Positions 34,794 to 46,873 are shown, numbered from the stretch's first letter. The stretch is 64,000 nucleotides of DNA from Paramarasmius palmivorus (GCA_037176845.1 JAYKXP010000080.1:1-64000), one strand, 5' to 3'. Numbers and translations are program-made. Notes: generated by a model not told the origin, from the sequence alone.

Positions 34794-36879
34794 ATGTCAC
34801 TCCCAGATAGGCCCACTCCTGTAGATCAAGCACAGTTCTCTGAGACCTATGGTATGTCCAGTGGCGTCAAAACGAAGACAGCTTTGACGGTTTTTTAGGA
34901 GGGTCACTCATTTGTTGCATGTTTTCCCTTCCTTTATATGGCATTTCCCTCCTTCAGGTATTCTATACCCGTAATCCAGTCCACAGAACAATGACCGAGT
35001 TGCTTCCAGATTTACATCTACTTCTTGAATTACCCTAAGGACAGTCGGTGGCTCAAGTTGACGGTGAGTCGCAGCGAGTGCGCAGTATGAGTATCCGCTC
35101 ACGATGATTCTTTGTAACAGGTCATTGCATTGGGGTATGTCCTGCGCCATCTTTGGAAGTTTGTTTGCTGGATCAGTCATTTAGGATTATCGACTCTGTT
35201 CACCAGTGGATGAGTGAGTCCTTTCCCCGATCACTTCCTGATTTTTGCTTATACGTCTCTATTGTAGCATGTCACACCGTCTATCACTATAGTGTGCGTG
35301 TCACTCAGTCCTTCCTCGTTTCTAACACCGACAATCACACAGATCTTGAGCTACAGTCGACCTGAAACGCTACTGCAGGGAGAATGGTTAGTTGAAATCT
35401 TTTCAGTCTGACCTTGTACTCAAACAAACTACTACCAGGTCTGTCTATGTGCGTTCGCTTCAGTTGCTTGATTTCGTGCATCCGCTCAAACGAAAAGGTG
35501 CATAGGCTGCGAGTGTTATTGGCGTAAGTCGTCCTTTCCAATGTCGGGACCTCAAGGATTAACACGTCGTTTCATTCATGCAGACCATCATTTGTTTCCT
35601 GATCCAAATGTGAGTCTTTCGATTCACCATTGCCAACGGAGACTCATCGTTTCGTCAACAAGGTATTTCATACATATGGTGTATTGCAGTAAGTCTTCAA
35701 GCATGCCTGATATCTACGTGTTGCTAACGTTGCTATAGTGACAAGGAAGGCCTATAGAACGGCTCTCATGGTTGTATATGTGGGTGTATTGGACTATGGC
35801 CACGAAATAGAAGCTAAGGAAATAATAGGCAACTCTCATCACAGCTCAGTTGGCATTTGGACTATGTGAGTTCAAATTAGTTCCTTGCGTGACTCGCGCT
35901 GAACTCGATTTTCTTAGACGTTGTCGTGCGAATGTATGTTCCCCTCTTTTTCCTCGGTTCTTGATCTGACTACGAAAGCAGGTACAAAATTTGGGAGCTT
36001 CCCGGGCTCCACGCCATTGTGGTGAGTGCATTCTGTCACCCGCACTTTGTTGTGTTGATTATACCGTACTGCAGTATCCTGGATTGGTACCAATGTATGT
36101 CATCCGGGTAGTCGTTGACGCTCTTACGGCGGTCATCCTATGTGTCGTACTACACGGCGCACAGCAGTCCACCGAATTTAAAGGGTAAATTTTCAGCGAT
36201 CGCTCGCCTACGTGTTACTCACCTTGCAATCTTAGGTCCGTCCGAATGTTCAGAACTCTGATGATTTATGCGATGAACCGATTCTTGCTGACAACGTGAG
36301 TCTTTTATGTCCTCTTCGGGTTCTAGTTCTGACAAGGTTGGCAGTCTTGTTGTCATCATGCAGACAATTGTGGTAAGAGTGCAACACCAATTAAAGAGAG
36401 AACTTGCCTCTGAAGATCCCCACAGCTCCTTGTGCGACCAAGATCCATTTGGGCTATGGTCATGGACTTCATCACAGCACATCGTAAGTATCTCGAAGCA
36501 GTGACTATTGAACAATGTCTAATATCGCTTCCCGATAGTATACGTCAACAGCTTCCTAGCCACGCTGAATGCTCGTTCGCGACTCCGCAGAATTGGGCAA
36601 TCTACAGAAACAGTCACTTATGGTGGTCAATCGGCGGCTAGTTTCAAATTTATGTCAAGGAACGAGCCGCAAAATGCTGCCAAGTATTCGCCGTCGAATG
36701 CTGCTGGTGACAATCCCTATCCCAATCCAGCCCTGGCTCCGAACAGGAAAGGATCTGTGGTCGTCCTGGACCGGATACCCGATGACGACCACGATGGCAT
36801 AAAAGTCCAAACGGAGACCTTCATCATGTCCGACATTGACCAAAAACGTATGCCAACGACCCATTTTGAGCGTGCCTGA
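34794..36879 (+). CDS. DUF6534-type seven-helix membrane protein, copy 2
   Basis: A membrane protein of unknown function, close paralogue of the gene at 5424-7592. The start is MSLPDRPTPVDQAQFSETY at 34794. Splicing yields GGSLICCMFSLPLYGISLLQ, IYIYFLNYPKDSRWLKLT, VIALGIIDSVHQWM, CHTVYHYS, ILSYSRPETLLQGEW, SVY-AASVIG-TIICFLIQM, a run of small exons, then YPGLVPMYVIRVVVDALTAV, TTLVVIMQTIVLLVRPRSIW, the hallmark LYVNSFLATLNARSRLR and a cytosolic tail ending KRMPTTHFERA. About fifteen exons are needed, including one of 10 nt (35439-35448) and one of 18 nt (35506-35523). The frame stays open throughout, so the gene seems functional in spite of dense introns. Neighbours (P450 upstream, transporter beyond) mirror those of copy 1. 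Confidence 0.82.
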
Positions 36880-37779
36880 TCATTCCCATCGGCCCCATAT
36901 TTATGTACATACATCGTATTGTTATTCGATACTTCATAGGATGGACGTTTATTACAAGTGTAGACCTTGAGCCACGCGGAACAGAACCAATCGATTAGAT
37001 ACCACATTGACAAATGGACTGAATTTGTAGCATTTCGAACGACTCTTTCCAGCTTTAGGCTTGAAGAGGAGCGGGTAGAATGTGCACCACGACTATTACG
37101 AAGGTCCGCCTTGGCCGCGCGGGCCCATTCACGTTGACGGCCTTATAGCGCAGAGCTTCACGGAATGAACTGGCGCATATACTTAGGAGGTATTCGGTTT
37201 CGGGGGTAGAGGCGAATTGGTGATTCCTTAGGCCTTAGGCCTTATGCCGTAGGCAAAAAAAATCAGACTTAGAAATCCTCCGACTCCTCCGACTCTGTCA
37301 TTCCTACCTTCGGTGCTGCAAAAGGCCGACCCAGATAAGTAGGGTGATATCTGCGCATGGAAATTCTCCACAGGTTGCAATCATTGTATGATGAGGTTTC
37401 ACCTCAGTATCGAAGGATACCTGTAATTCTAATGCGCCGGACTTACCTGTCAACACGCACAGTCGCACATGTACTTGCATCGTAGATCATGAAGTGGTGA
37501 TGTATGAGCTGTCTACATGCCATTTGGTCGTAAATACCCTGGTTCCACCCATACGCCGGAAGTGCTTCTCCAATGTATCACGGACCACTCATGACCTTGT
37601 GGGAAGTGTGTGAGAGCGACGAGCTGACAAGAATGACATGTCGGTAAGATCTATAGCGCCTTGCACGACGTCCATTGTACTCCAAACGGTCGGTGAAATG
37701 TCTCTGATTCACAACCACAGTACAGAAGCTCATGTCAAATTATGTCAATTGAGTGTTCACGTCAAGCGGTATAGAATTC
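36880..37779. other. Convergent gap with a short tandem repeat
   Basis: This stretch lies between the 3' ends of DUF6534 copy 2 and the P450 at 37780. It holds a CCTTAGG-type direct repeat at about 37224-37255 and an A-run after it. No gene, RNA or element is recognised in the remaining DNA. Confidence 0.45.
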
Positions 37780-39869
37780 CTAGTTCTCTTTTGACATGGC
37801 GACCATAGTTCGAACTTCATCTATTCTTGCCCTGTTTCTTGGTTTCAGCACACACGAGAAGTTTGAGGGATACCTATAGTGGACAAGGTCAAAATGAAAC
37901 TGGAACACAGGAATAGTCACAATACCTAATATGCCCGGCATCGAATTTTGCTGGGGGTATACCTTCATCCTTGTTTGCTTTGATCTCAAAGACGGCCAGT
38001 ATCTGGGATATGACAAGGAATAACCACGACCTGGCATAGTTTGAACCGATGCAGGACCTTTTGTGACATCAACTTAGACTGAGCGCTGAGGAGTTGTGGC
38101 ATGGTAAAGACTCACCGTCTCCCAAGCCCGAAGCATATCTCTTCTGGGTCCATCGCGACTCCGGTTGGTTGAGAAGGATCGTGTCGCTCCGGAATGAATG
38201 CTTCCGGGTCGGGATAGATGGATGGGTCATGAAGGATTTGCCTGCGTCAATGTCATTACGGCCTCAATTGTCCCAGCAATGCCGAACACGCACCAATTAT
38301 TGACTATGACCATAGTATTCTTCGGTATTAAGTACCCTTCGTATACCTGGGAAACATCGTCAATGGTATAGCTAACGAATCGCACTCAAGACGCACATCA
38401 TCCTTATCCAAGCTGTGGGGCATAAGTGGAACTGGAGCACATATCCGAAGACATTCCTTTATTATGCAATCCAAGAACGGCAAGCTATCTCTGTCAGAAA
38501 GAATGGGAAGACGATCGCCTATAACTCGGTCAAGTTCCTCCTGAGCCTTCGTTTGATATTCGGGATGTCTGATCATCATCAAAAGCAAAGTTCTGAGCAC
38601 TGCAACACTCTGGGTGCACGTTACTTTCTGTCTTTTGAATGTGCAAACGGAACTGACTGTATCTGTGCCTGCGCTGTAAAGGCTTCCCGCAGAGATCATA
38701 ATATCACGGGCTTCTACTCCTTCTTTCATACGGGCTTGTTCATCCAACAATGAGCTGGCAACCCACGAGGGTTGTGCTGAGCCATCTATCTAAACAGGAT
38801 ACAATCAGCTTTACTCGAAGAATTGATGAGATTGCCTACCATAGCAGCTTTAACCTCCTCGAACGGTTCGCGTATGATTCGCGCTGACATCTCCTTTGCA
38901 TGAGCTGCCCAGCGCTTAAAATAAGCGCCCGGGAACCATGCCGGGATCTTTGCCACTAAACGCCGGTGAGAGTAGCTCGAACGGTTACTTGTAAGACGCA
39001 CGAATTGGAAACGAATCACATAACCATCGACCTGGCCGAATCGCTTCCGATGTCAAACGAGCAGAGTAATCCGCGAGGGCAAGCCGTGGGTCATTATGAG
39101 AAGCATATGAAGTCCCATACGTGAGGTTGAGGAGGGTGCCTCCGGTGTATCTTGTCATGAGGAATGTGAGTATGATAAACTAAGGATTGCAAAGCTTGCA
39201 TACGTTCTGAAATGGTTTGAGAACGCGTCGGGTTCGTCCAATAAGGCTTCCATGAGGCGAGCCGCACCTAATTGCTGTAGATTCATGTAATCTGTTGACG
39301 TGAGTTTGCCCATCCATGTGTGTACAATCTTGCGCCATTCCCTCAAACGAGGGGTGTATTTTGAGAATACGATATGGTTTTGTTCTTTATCTGTCAGCTC
39401 CCCTGCCATAACCTGTGATCGAAGTCAGATCTCGAAAGGTATGAGAGTCGTGTCCACGCACCATACGTGGCTTCGTGCAGTATATAGCCGATCGATGCTC
39501 GTAAAGATCCAGAGCGGCCTTGAATGAATTGATGACGAGGAACTCTCTCCCAAAGACGTGAAAGTAAACCAGGGGTCCTAGCAGATCCAATGAGCGAGTA
39601 AATTGAAAGGTGATGACGCGAGACTCACCATACTGTTTAGACCATTTACCGAAAGTCATATACTGGTTCACTTGAGGCAATTGATGTACGTTTCCTATCA
39701 ACCAGAGAGGCTTTGGACCTATCGTCTGTCGATGAGTATTGGACTGCCCTCAGAGAATAGTGAACATACCTGGAGGCAGAGGAGTACCGTATCGACGGTG
39801 TCTGCTCCTGACGGTCACATACACTGCTAGCACTATGAGCCCAACGACGAGCGCGGGGTATTGCATCAT
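37780..39869 (-). CDS. Cytochrome P450 (O-methylsterigmatocystin-oxidoreductase-like)
   Basis: A membrane-bound monooxygenase of the same broad group as the gene at 32334, but clearly different in sequence. The start is MMQYPALVVGLIVLAVYV at 39869 (a second ATG follows directly), then PLPPGPKPLWLIGNVHQLP across an intron, MTFGKWSKQYG, LREWRKIVHTWMGK, PRLALADYSARL, the I-helix YSAGTDT, HPEYQTKAQEELDRVIGDR, the ExxR motif ECLR, YLIPKNTMVI and FIPERHD. The heme loop FGLGRRSCIG is formed across an intron near 38105. The C-terminus MVAMSKEN ends at 37780. About ten introns are present. The signature residues are intact. It is transcribed in the same direction as the methyltransferase gene that follows at 41229-43157. 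The substrate is unknown. Confidence 0.85.
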
Positions 39870-40411
39870 TTGGACGACAGCCAATACATGCCAAACGAGT
39901 ATTTATCCAATGGATTCCATCATGCACGAGGTCATCGTGGCGGGAACATAGCCTGTAGAAGCTTCGATCGAGGATATGGCTGGTTGAGAAGCAACGAGCT
40001 GAGGGAAGGCGAGCCGGTTCGGGCTACGAAAACGACAGAGATCATCAGATGTTGATGGGATTACCTGACACTGCTTACAATAACTTGGTCCTTATTAGAC
40101 GTGGCAATTTTCGTGTGATAAGAATTGAAAGCAGTTGAAAGCCCATGTGGAGTCCAGCGGTCCATTGAACTGAGAGGTTATTTTTATTGTTCAATAAGTA
40201 GATCCCCATCTACTACGGGCTGGTAATTTCTACTTCTCCTTTGGAGAGTTGGCTTTCCGAGAGATTCCGGGACAGTTGTGAAGTACGTACCCTTCCATTT
40301 CGCATAGTGCATGCCACGTCGGCGCGATGTTGCCCTTGTAGTCCTGATCAACCGAGTTCCATTGACTTCATCGGCCACGTTCCATTAATTCCATTTTCCA
40401 ATGTCATGGCC

Positions 40412-40419
40412 TATAAATA
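40412..40419 (+). promoter_or_regulatory. TATA box before a small open frame
   Basis: TATAAATA, 72 nt before the first following ATG at 40484. Sequence and distance are the same as for recognised genes of this window (for example 19638/19700). Confidence 0.5.
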
Positions 40420-40483
40420 CCGTCTATTGAGCCTGAGGACACCTAAGTAATAATCAGTTGAAGGTTGTGCTGGAGTCGCCAAG

Positions 40484-40669
40484 ATGTTGAATGCCTACCA
40501 CGGACTGATTGGTCTTGAGTACCCTGTTACCCCAACGAGGTGCTCGTGGCTTTCAATAGAAGAATACAGATCCAAAATTCAAGATGTAACGCGCTCTGAG
40601 CCATCTTCACGAAGAAACGCAGTCATGCACTATATTCTGATTTCCATTAGACTTTTTGGAGAATCATGA
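40484..40669 (+). CDS. Small hypothetical protein, 61 codons
   Basis: This is a short frame beginning MLNAYHGLIGLEYPVTPTR and ending IRLFGES. It is supported mainly by a well-placed TATAAATA box 72 nt upstream, in an otherwise empty gap. It shows no signal peptide, no membrane segment and no known family. It may be a small real gene, the first exon of a longer unrecognised one, or the promoter-proximal remnant of a lost gene. Confidence 0.3.
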   Translation: MLNAYHGLIGLEYPVTPTRCSWLSIEEYRSKIQDVTRSEPSSRRNAVMHYILISIRLFGES

Positions 40670-41228
40670 TGACGCTCTGGAAGTGCTCACTGTGATCCTG
40701 GCTACCTTTAAACTCAACCCAGCTGATCAACCTAGATCAACCCTTCTAGAGTATTTTGCGATGATTTCGGGTGTAAAATGAAAAAGAAGCCAGTGGTCAG
40801 CGGCGCCGATGGTTAAGGTGGAACGTGAAACCAGCGTGGAACTCGCGTGGGATACTCCATTCGATGATGTCAAATTTTTGTCTTGCAAAATGCCCTGCAA
40901 GGCTGCACAGGGCTGCACCCAAGGTACATAAGTACTCCGAGTCGTATCGGCCCCGTTCGAAGATTCTTATACATAGGGTCAATTTAGATCATGGAATTCG
41001 CTATCAGTTTCTTGCACAAAGCCAAGGCCCAGCCGGTATATAGACATCTACGAGGTACCTACAGTACTACGAATTTACAAGAATGTTTCGAGTATATTAC
41101 AAGCGATTGTTGTGGTCTTCAGATTGACAATTAATCGAACAGTCTACTGTCAATTGAGCTTCCATAGGTGGCATACCTCCTCGTAGCAAACTAGGCGCAA
41201 GGTTCGCTCACGTTTTCCTGTTGCAGGA

Positions 41229-43157
41229 TTAAGCTTTGGCACGTTTCTGAGGAACAGAAACCCTTACTGGTCTTGTGAAGACAAAGTGGTGCAAAGATGT
41301 GTATGCTCGAGCGTATCCAACTTCAGCATATACGAAAAGATATATCCACTTCCTCTTGAACATTTCTAATCGGTAGGGGTCCTTGAGGAATGGATATTCA
41401 CGCTGCATGTACCCAATCAAGTCGCCTTCGAAGTTCTTTTGGAAACGTCTACAGAGTAGATATGTGAGCCAAAGAAGTATCAATGAAGGTTATACCAGTA
41501 CCTGTTCCATTCTCGTAGAGTTCGGCAGTAATCTGCGAATCCATTTCAGCTTGTCTTGACATAGATTATGAAGAGAACCACCTACGGATGCCATGGTCTT
41601 CGACAGAATAGGTTACAAACCCACCCGGAACTGCTGCTTGGACTGCCGTTAGCAAACTGGTTGGGCTTGGGGCAAAGTTATTCGGCCAGTGATAACGACG
41701 GGCGAAGTCTTCCGGTCTAGTGAATGACGTTTTAAAAAAGGAGCAACGCACAGACAAGGTGAACCTACTGGTATTCAGTGTAGCGTGATTCGGGTTGAGT
41801 AGTTGATGAAATTACTACTGTACCCCTGTCGCGTTTGAGGGCCCAGTCGATGGCCTTGAAGTAGGCGCCGTAGTTCTTGTGTCCTACAGCCTAGAGATCA
41901 AGATGTAGTCACTCACGAGAAGCTAAACTGTGATAGGGTACAAACCTCGATCATTTCGCAGCTGATACACGCATCAAACTGATGCTCGAATGACCGCGGA
42001 AGTTCACGATAATCACACAAGTGGATGCGAACAGTGTCAGAAAGGCCTGCTGCAGCGATCCTCTTGTCCGCATACACCTTCTGCTCTTTCGATAATGTAA
42101 TGCTGTCAACTTGGCAGCCCATTCTACCAGCCTGAACGTTCATTTTTAGCATCATTGAGGCGGCTGAGCAACAAATTCTTACAGCAATTGCCATTGACCC
42201 CCATCCTGAACCAATCTCAAGGAGACGATCACCCTTACGAAGGCGGGCTTTGTTCAAGAAATGTTGGATCTTTCGCTGTTGTGCAGCCTCCAGATCACCT
42301 TCAGTAGGACCATAAGTCAAGTCTCCTCGGGGACCATGTTCCGCGTCGCTCCACAACGCCGCAGAGTACATCATGTCTTTACTCAAGAAGGCCTGATCAC
42401 GACGGTAAGTGCGGGTGCATAAAGAGCCGACTTGACGCCAAGTACCTTCATGAAATCATTGGAAACGTCGTATGAGACTTCCTATCAGGGAAAGATTGTC
42501 AGGGACGCATATATGCCAGTATGGTTATGTTCCTCACCGCACTCCATTTCGCCATTGTTAGGTTCTGGCTGAAAAGTGTGCTATTGATGACATGAGAGAC
42601 TTGCTGGAATACTGAGCTGAACGTCGAAGACAACGCGGATAGTCCATCACGGTTATCTAACCAAAGCTAGATAAAAGCTTAAATGACCCTGGTACACGTT
42701 TATGTGGGTTGAACTGACATTTAGAAGACCTTTGAGGTCAGATATGTCGCAATGACTCTGCATATAGGCTTCGGCAACTAAACAAGTCACAGCGAATCAG
42801 TATGATAATGAATATGAGAATGAAAGTGAACTGGCGTACACCCAAGATCGTGTCCGAGAAGTACCTGCCCCCACATGACTTCGTTCCGGACCTTCAAATG
42901 AATTGCCTTTGAATGGTTCTTCTCCAAAGTCTCGCCGAAAACATATTGGCCCTGCTCGTCTTCGATGACCAAGGTTCCTTTAGTCAGTCCCTGGCGAAGA
43001 ACCTGAAGCAGTGCGTTTCGAGCTGAGTCATAAATTGATGAGCAACTAAACGTAGTTGTTGTAGATACTGCAACGGACCGTATTTGTTGAAGTAGTAGGA
43101 TAGTGTGGAGTTGGGTTGAAAGTCAAAGAGACGAGACCTCAAGGAGATGCGGTCCAT
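41229..43157 (-). CDS. Cyclopropane-fatty-acyl-phospholipid synthase-like SAM methyltransferase
   Basis: CFA-synthase family enzymes use S-adenosylmethionine to methylate or cyclopropanate the double bond of lipid acyl chains. A likely start is MDRISLRSRLFDFQPNS at 43157. An intron then gives ARNALLQVLRQGLTKGTLVI. Further segments are VFGETLEKNHSKAIHLKVRN, MWGQVLLGHDLG, WLDNRDGLSALSSTF, FLSKDMMYSAALW, then the SAM-binding motif LLEIGSGWGSMAI (about 42200), QVDSITLSKEQ, FDACISCEMIE, then RYHWPNNFAPSPTSL, YCRTLREWNR and a C-terminus with RPVRVSVPQKRAKA. All core motifs of the family are present. About ten introns are needed. Two further coding-like minus-strand stretches at about 43300-43462 could not be joined in frame. 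It is probably active on membrane lipids. Confidence 0.85.
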
Positions 43158-45061
43158 GGCGTTGGGAGGGCGTGCTTCAAGGCGAGCTGTCTAATATACG
43201 AATCAATCCTATCTCCTGACACGGCCACGATTCATCTAAGCAATTGAGATCTCTTGTCAAGTAAGGCTAGCTTTCGTCATGATACCGCGGAAACGGGCTC
43301 AAGGGGGCCAACGTAAATGAACCAGCATGTTCTACCCAATCAGAAAGATCGAATGAATCCGACCTGGTTAGTAGTCCAAGTACAGCAATAGAAATCCCAC
43401 AGCACATACATCGTGTTCCATGAGGTACAAACAGGATACGAAAGGTCCTGTTTCAGCGGCATCTGCTTCGTGGATCAGAAAAGAAAAAGAAGAAAAAACA
43501 ATATAAAAATACTGTGCGCACCAGTTCGTGGTCGGGAAACAACCATGTAACCGATACTTCGCGGACAATTTCTAGCCCGGCCTATGCCGTCGGCTCGTCC
43601 GGAACAGCCGCTTGGGTGAGGCTTCTCTTCGTGGTATTAATTTATGGGTTGTTTGAAATGTTTCTGGGTAACGTTCTCTATCAAATACATACATCTGAAG
43701 TATGTATTACACAAGAAATGGGCGGTTCGCCAACCAGTTGGTACGTGCTCTTATCAGAAGTCCATTAAAATGGCTCAGTAGTCGGCTTCGATGTTAGAAT
43801 TTGCGGGTCCAAGACTGTAGGCTATCAAGTATTTGGCGCTAGCCGTCGACGTGACAGACTGAGCATCGAGATGTCGGGTCGCATCCTACGCCCCAGAATA
43901 TGCAAGAAAGTATTTTAGTCCAGTACGCGACGTTGTTGAATGTATTCTATTCTATTCGGATTGAGGTGTCACATACTACATACATTGTACTTACGACGTA
44001 TAGGGAGACGCATTCGCCTCGTCATTGATGGTTGGAGAATGGGTATATGCAGATCTTGATACTTTCGTGATGCTCGTAACTTCTATCGTTATATCCAAAG
44101 CCAGCTGCGATCATTTGTACCGTTTTGCTGGAGCTCATTAGCTTTCGCTCCGGTAAGATTGAAGCCGATTGTCAGTAATATAGCATGAGGAATTGACCAG
44201 AGCAGCAGATGGAAGGAATAGAAACGTGAAGGTGCGCTCCATGTGAATGTGGGCAATGATGAGAGACATGTGGCGAATTCCCGACATTGATAGTAGTAGC
44301 ATTCACTGCCGCAAGTGACCGACGAGCCCTTGCGCTCTTTCTTTGAAGAGCAGAAGACAGAGATGTCTGATGTCTGATGGCATGCGGTAGTTTTTTCTGT
44401 TTGAAACGAGTGATATCAAGTGCTGCCACGACAGATCCGTGCGGTCAGTCGAGAGACCGATAGGGCATATATGAGCGATATTGCACCTTGGAGCCGTGGC
44501 TATGCCAGCGTGAGCGACAGAGAAAAGATCCGGGGCACATAAGAGCAGCCATTTCGCTTAGAACGCGCCCATGATACTCACTATAGGGTTATACATGGGA
44601 GGGCAAGTGAACGTTTGAGGGTAAGAGCTTGGGCGCCAAGCGCTCACCCAACTATCGGAGAAACAAACAGCGCCAAATTGTCCTTTCCGTTCCCCACTGT
44701 GACCTACATCCACGGCTCTTCGTCAGCGGTCGGATTTCGTCTTGAACCCTGCAACATTTTACTTGTCTTCAGCTCGTGAAACGGACCTGGCTTCCGATAG
44801 CTCCAAATTTAGAAACTCTCGGCGCTCAGGATGCATACGAACCGATCCATTTCGAACTCCACTTTATGCCCATTGCAAAGGCATGTTCTATAAATCAATC
44901 GCAAACCGGCATCAGCAAGGCAGCTATCGTTCTGATCCCTTAGCCGACAGTATGGAAACGTACAAATCTCATCGGCGAGGTTCAGTAAGTCACGACCGTT
45001 TCGTACTTTTTTTGGGTGTCCTGATCATGCTTGTGATTTGTACAGTTTACCGAAAGCACTC
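43158..45061. other. Gap upstream of methyltransferase and hydrolase 2
   Basis: On the minus strand, 43462-43410 plus 43360-43280 can be spliced (GTATGT...ACCAG) into a short open product beginning MPLKQDLSYPVCTSWN and ending in a stop. It is unrecognised and may be a small gene or old 5' exons. A minus-strand frame at 44172-44429 begins with GTG and has no support. The 600 nt before 45062 hold promoter DNA of hydrolase 2, without a clear TATA box. Confidence 0.35.
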
Positions 45062-46412
45062 ATGTCTACTACAAGCCCCCTCCAAGAGACAACGCATACA
45101 TTCACCTTTACCTACGACCGTCCACTCAAATGCACTGCCACAAAGTTCTACCATACTGCGACACCCGAACACGATGGGATAACCTTACTCTTTGTAACCG
45201 GCGTTGGTCTTGGTAAGTTTGAGAGCCTTTCATTGTCAGCCCATTTATGCAAGGTATATCATTAGACCAAGGAGTTTGGGTGCCAACCATCCGAGAATTG
45301 TTCCGTCTCGCTCGTCAACCAAATAGCACCCTTAAAATCAATTCAGCGTGGCTTTTTGAGAGGCCAAATCATGGGGACCCAGCTCTTATGAATGCAGAAG
45401 AACTCAAGAACTACACTGAAATTTGTGAGCATCCGCGAACGATCCTCGGAATACGCAAAGATATTTAGGCTCCACAGTCCTCAGCTGGCAATACGGAGCA
45501 GCTATACATGCATTGATCACCTCGGACAAGTTCACAGATGCTGAGAGGTCCCGTCTCTTTGCTATAACCTTTTCTGGTGGTTCAGCATCATTGTGAGCAT
45601 CAGTCTTTATATCATAGATCAGTTCTCAATCCCATCAACAGTGTCCAAACTCTCCGCTGGCTATACGAACGCGACGGTCGCCCCATCACGCTAAAAGGTC
45701 TCATTTTTGTTGAAAGTCCTTACCTTGACCCGTCAGATCAGCCAAGTTTCGAGGCTGTCTATCCCACCATCAAGAAACTCACAGAATATCGTCGAAGAAA
45801 TTGGGCATCAGTGGAGGAGGCCGTGAAGTGGTTTAGAAGTCGTATACCCTGGAAAGAGTTCCACCCTGATGTGTGGGAGGTTTTTGCAGTGCGCTTGTTA
45901 CATCCATATCTCTGGTTCCAACTTCTGAAAATCCATACAGGCCACTTCGTTTTGTCAAGATCCACAACATCCCGATCGTGTCATATTCAAGACTCCACCG
46001 GAACAAGAATATCTTTCATTCTTGACAGATGGAAGCTCTTTTGAAAGTCTACCGTACCTCCGTACCATTTGGGACAAGTTCCCGTTACATCTGATTCTTG
46101 GCGGGAAGCGGGACTTCTGGTACGTTTATGCCCTAAGTGTGCACCCCATTTCCATGCTAATGGACACTAGGCCCGAACTCCAGGGCGCAATGAAGAGCAA
46201 CATTGAAAGGGATCGCAAACATTTCAAAACAGTCACGGTTGTCGATGGGGTTGGACACTATGTCAGTCCTTACTCCACCACCTGGATGTTGTTCTAACCA
46301 AATGTTTTCAGATTCCCGCAGTAAAGCCGTACGAGCTAGCGAATCATGTTTTCAATATTCTTTCGAGCGAGGTAAAGTCAAACCCAAAGCTTTAGGAAGC
46401 GTAATTGCTTGA
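45062..46412 (+). CDS. Alpha/beta hydrolase 2
   Basis: Paralogue of the gene at 25085. The start is MSTTSPLQETTHTFTF at 45062, then DRPLKCTATKFY and ITLLFVTGVGLG. After an intron come GVWVPTIRELFRLARQ, then WLFERPNHGDPALMNAEELK, matching the same block of copy 1. The elbow around the presumed nucleophile reads AITFSGGSAS, so the first small residue is Thr where copy 1 has Gly. Then follow LIFVESPYLD, the cap with RIPWKEFHPDV, FPLHLILGGKRDFW and the catalytic histidine in VDGVGHY, completed by IPAVKPYELANHV. The end is KALGSVIA. Introns sit at the same places as in copy 1. It lies immediately before BAG gene 2, as copy 1 lies before BAG gene 1. The changed elbow may alter or lower activity. 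Confidence 0.78.
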
Positions 46413-46639
46413 ATGAAGAGTGATTGTGGGGTACTACAACTCATATCATGGGGATGCATGTATAATATACGTGGACTTTGCATGGACTACTTCTTGATCT
46501 GTACGAGACATTCTGTCAGCTCTTATCTGCGCTACTCTATAGCCTAGCAAGCCGTCTTACACAGAAGATAATCGTTCTGTATCTGAGTCAAGGAATCTGA
46601 GTAAGGAATCGTACCAAGTAGACTGACACGTCACGAGAT

Positions 46640-46873
46640 GGCGACGCGTATGTGGCTGTGCAAATGGTTACCAAGCCGAGCTGACATGTTTGCTGAGCAA
46701 GCGCCTGTCAAACCTGTTCTTGTACCTCCAAGAATTTGCTAGAACTCCCTCGACGCGACACTCCCACTGACTCAGCTAGGTTTTCTCAGGTATAAATACG
46801 CTATGGAAGCCGCGGATCCAGCTTTAAAACATCTTTCACCTCTACCATCGTCATCGCCAACCACTTGAACACA
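46640..46873 (+). promoter_or_regulatory. BAG gene 2 promoter
   Basis: This region shares with the BAG gene 1 promoter the GACGCGTATGTGGCT-like core (about 46642), the GCTGAGCAAGCG stretch, the TGTCAAACCTGTTCTTGTACC part and the TTTGCTAGAA element. It has TATAAATA at 46791-46798, 76-83 nt before the ATG at 46874. It is more diverged than the pseudogene promoter is from that of gene 1. Confidence 0.65.

Larger units (their letters stand above)
39870..41228. other. Gap between P450 and methyltransferase genes
   Basis: Apart from the small plus-strand candidate gene listed separately (40412 TATA, 40484-40669 frame), I see nothing here. Open frames at 40727-41043 overlap on both strands without motifs. 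Confidence 0.4.
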
